DNA from: Heliopora coerulea
Lineage: Eukaryota; Cnidaria; Anthozoa; Scleralcyonacea; Helioporidae
Assembly (NCBI GenBank): GCA_030142905.1
Contig: JASJOG010000147.1
Span: forward strand, 411,001-475,000
DNA: 64,000 nucleotides
Direction: 5' to 3'
Position 1 is the stretch's first letter; the number at the start of each line of letters is the position of its first letter. The position numbers and the translations under genes are program-made. Below, piece after piece: positions 61,301 through 64,000 of the stretch. Below the pieces are notes generated by a model. It had not been told where the DNA came from, made no database searches, and was given only the letters and a program-made list of their open reading frames with translations.

Positions 61301-64000
61301 TTGAAGAAAGTTAAGACAGCTTTTTACGAATACAACAGTGACCAGATCGCAAAGCCACGAAGTGATGTACTAGACAGGTCAGTTTATTTACATGCATGAA
61401 TGTAATATTTGGTTGTTAACCAGCTGTCATACTTGCTACAAATATCTTCACTTGTCAAATATTCTTCGCGAAGTTGCGAAGCAAAGGGAAGACGTGGCAG
61501 GAGGCATATAATATCGCATAAGAAAATTTCTTCCACTCGAACTCTTATTTCCTGACAAACGTTCTCTCTTGACAAGTAAAATTTGCGGTGTTAGCCACAT
61601 TAAAATTACAGAAGTCTTATTCCTGCCGGGAAAGATTTGTAATATTTGTATATTTAAAAAAAAGTATAAGATTTGTATATTTTTCGCTATTTATACGTGA
61701 AAAGCTCATTTTAAATGCCGAATAATTGATATTACTACAGTGTGGTGATATGTTCTAGGAATCGTAGAACCTGAGTATTCTATGGTTCTAATAGTCTTAA
61801 TCTTTCGCCTTAAAAATGTAGCATATTTTTCCGAAGGTTGTGCCCACCCCACAGGGCCTATGGCCGAGGTAAAAACATGATCACAACGGTTTTCTTTGTT
61901 CTGGGAGGTACTTTAACACCATCCGCCCACACGACGAATGTATTTTAATTCATATACCGTCCTACCGGGAGACTGGATATTTAATTAATGAATAAGTAAT
62001 ATACGTATTTATTAAATAAACGCTCCGAAGACGGAAATACTACAATTTGATTGATTCATAAACGGTCGGGTATTTATCGCGTTGCCCGCTCAGGGAAGAG
62101 TTAAAGAGCCTATGCTTGGGGGAAAAAAAATTAAAATGTTTGAAAATATGTGAAGTGATAATGTATGAAACAATCAGAAAAGGAAAAGTAACAAAATGTA
62201 GCATGAAGTTGGTCAAGAAATTCTTCATGAAATGACAAGTATTGCAAGCCTTTGACGCTCTCTACTTTTCCACTTGTCAGTTAATTTACATCTCAGACAA
62301 GCCACATAACAAAGTTCTCGTTGATCTTGCTTATTTACTGCGTACTAGAGAAATATCGGACCTCTGTTTTTGCACAGACCTCGAATCGCTCAATAGTTGA
62401 AAACATCGTTCCGATATTTCACTGGGCCAGACCTTGCGCTCGGTCAACATGTAGTATATATGGTTTCCCATGTTTCATATGCGGAGACAAAAGCACGTGG
62501 GATGTTGCAAAACATAAGAGAAGCAGCTTCTCATTATTATATTACTGGTAACATATGAACTAACGAGTTTTTATTTCCTTGTTAGACATCTGCCTTACAA
62601 CTATAGTCCAGCATATTTGAAAGAAAGGACAGATGTGGCCTTATCTTTATTGAATGAGATCAAAAACAAAAGCATGGATGAAAATAAAATGAAACCTCGA
62701 GAAGTAAAAGGAGTTGAACAGGTGAGGTCAGAATATATCACAGAGAACAGGCAGGAGATACTAAGAATATAAAAAAACATGATCAGACAGTAACTAACAG
62801 TTGTCCACGAAGTTTCCGTTTCTATCGCTTATGTTATGGCATTATTTCTTCTAGTGTTCAGCTGAGACAATTCGTAGATTCTTCACATTACAGCTTTTCA
62901 AACAATTTTTGTCCTGTCTAAACTTTCCAATGCAGCGTTCTTAAAAACTTTCAGTTCAAGCCGTTTACGACTTGATGTAATCCATACCTAAGGCTAGTAT
63001 ATTTAGGGCTAATTCTATCTGTCTTTTTTAGAAAGCTGTCGGAAAATGTCATGCACGCTTAGCAAGACTACAGTTTAATTCCTTTTTTAGCACTTTTGGC
63101 TTGTGATTAATTGACAAGTGTCAATACTGTTTTTTGCAGGTGAAGCTCTTCTTGAAAACTATATTTTCAACTCCTTATGACGGAAACTTCTACGATGGGG
63201 ACTGGTTATTGGGACCAAACCATTTCTGTTGGCAACCTGTATGTCGTTTAGGATTTAGTCTCGTGGATTATGGAATTTGGTTCAATCCAGCAAATGCAAC
63301 TGAATTGGAGGAAGTTCTAAGAAGAATAGCACTGTATGGAGAAACATTGAAGCAGTACAAGTAAGTCTTATAACACTTCAGTTTAACGCTAAAAGACCCA
63401 GCATTGAAAATCTTGCATGTGAAATGAGTTTCTCTATTCATCCTTTCTTTCGAATTGAGCTATAAAGAGTGTTTGGTTTATGTTAAATACAGTCGCCGCC
63501 GCATATATGCAAGTCGCTTATATGCAAAAGTCGCTTATATGCAATAATTTTGGAAATCCAAAACCAAATGTTAAGAAAATTGGGTTTTTTACACCGCTTA
63601 TATGCAAATCGCTTATATGCAAAAGTCGGTTTTATGCAAAAAGAAATATAGGAAGTTTTGTGTCAAATTCGCTTATATGCAAATAAAAATATATCAGTGG
63701 TTTGCTATAAATCCTTCTTTCCGGAGTATTGCAATGTTTCACATTCTTTAACGATGAGTAATCGTGCTAATTGAGCAATTAGCACGATTACAACAATGCT
63801 TCATTGACCTATCTTTTCACTAATTTGCATCACTATGGATAAACTGCTCGACTCGTTATTAAACTGTATAAGCTGCCAAAAATTCAAGCACATGCACACT
63901 TGTCAACTATGGCAACTCGAAAGACGCTAACGCTCGCTGAAAAGCTTGATGTTATCAAATCACACGAAGAAGTTCCGTCACAGTCACAGAAAGAAACTGC
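58376..64000 (+). CDS. DUF885 family type II membrane protein, copy 4 (first four exons, runs off the window)
   Basis: Exons 58376..58634, 61248..61377, 62586..62721 and 63140..63360 match copy 3 exons 1-4 in length (259, 130, 136, 221 nt), phase and GT/AG borders. The N-terminus and membrane segment are nearly the same as in copy 3. Exon 4 reads GDWLLGPNHFCWQPVCRLGF. No stop or frameshift is seen in these exons. The fourth intron is entered by a Tigger-like transposon at 63490. A Polinton-like element ends 524 bp upstream of the ATG, inside the duplicated upstream block, so the promoter of this copy may differ from that of its sisters. Confidence 0.85.
61378..62585 (+). other. Intron 2 of copy 4
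   Basis: Matches intron 2 of copies 2 and 3 (11782-13789; 33676-34828), with a partial TTAACCCTTTC-family MITE near 61555-61640 and without the ~800-bp insert of copy 2. No gene seen. Confidence 0.6.
63490..64000 (+). mobile_element. Tigger/pogo-like DNA transposon, left part, runs off the window
   Basis: After a TA dinucleotide (63488-63489), where copies 2 and 3 have unrelated intron sequence, begins CAGTCGCCGCCGCATATATG, a terminus of Tigger type, with repeated CGCTTATATGCAA words (63500-63685) typical of the subterminal region. A perfect palindrome (TAATCGTGCTAATTG and its complement) lies at 63757-63788. The transposase start follows at 63909. Confidence 0.75.
63909..64000 (+). CDS. Tigger/pogo-like transposase, N-terminus (partial)
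   Basis: ATG at 63909 opens MATRKTLTLAEKLDVIKSHE, then EVPSQSQKET at the window edge. LTLxEKLxVIKxHE is the first helix of the CENP-B/pogo-type DNA-binding domain of Tigger and Jerky transposases. The catalytic DDE domain would lie beyond the window. It is on the same strand as the host gene and inside its fourth intron. Confidence 0.7.
   Translation, partial: MATRKTLTLAEKLDVIKSHEEVPSQSQKET

Overview
This is a window of animal nuclear DNA, AT-rich and full of introns. The transposon mix (Penelope-like elements with GIY-YIG ends, a Polinton-like element, tRNA-derived SINEs, many short palindromic MITEs) and the gene family suggest a marine invertebrate, most likely a cnidarian such as an anthozoan or coral. 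That assignment is an inference; no species-diagnostic gene is present.

The backbone is a head-to-tail array of four paralogous + strand genes for DUF885-family proteins anchored as type II membrane proteins. Copy 1 (ends at 2373) shows only its last two exons. Copy 2 (8801-26197) has ten exons but carries +1 indels in two exons, so it looks broken. Copy 3 (30721-43447) has ten exons summing to 2418 nt, an uninterrupted 805-codon frame, and is the reference model. Copy 4 (from 58376) shows its first four exons and runs off the window. Introns and upstream regions are also duplicated, which lets each transposon insertion be read against an empty site in a sister copy.

The intergenic block between copies 3 and 4 holds an 11,987-bp Polinton/Maverick-like element (45860-57846). 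It has ~410-bp terminal inverted repeats and a 6-bp target duplication (ACGCTC). Leftward it encodes a large protein joining a family B DNA polymerase palm, a superfamily 1 helicase and a GIY-YIG domain, then a small ORF and an unknown protein. Rightward it encodes a virion-like protein, an rve integrase with chromodomain, an acidic unknown, a membrane protein, a putative major capsid protein, an A32/FtsK-type packaging ATPase and a last unknown. Nearly every ORF has stops or frameshifts, so it is a fossil. A 718-bp Penelope-like insertion with a 14-bp target duplication lies nested inside one of its genes.

Other mobile DNA: a head-to-head Penelope-like palindrome (5186-6414), a non-LTR retrotransposon tail (~6.7 kb), a tRNA SINE (44361-44640), an inverted-repeat element carrying a cysteine-rich gene fragment inside an intron of copy 2 (~15.4-17.4 kb), a Tigger/pogo-like transposon entering at 63490, and hairpin MITEs shared between the copies. 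A degenerate CCCTAA tract lies near 7.0 kb. No rRNA, functional tRNA or CRISPR was seen.
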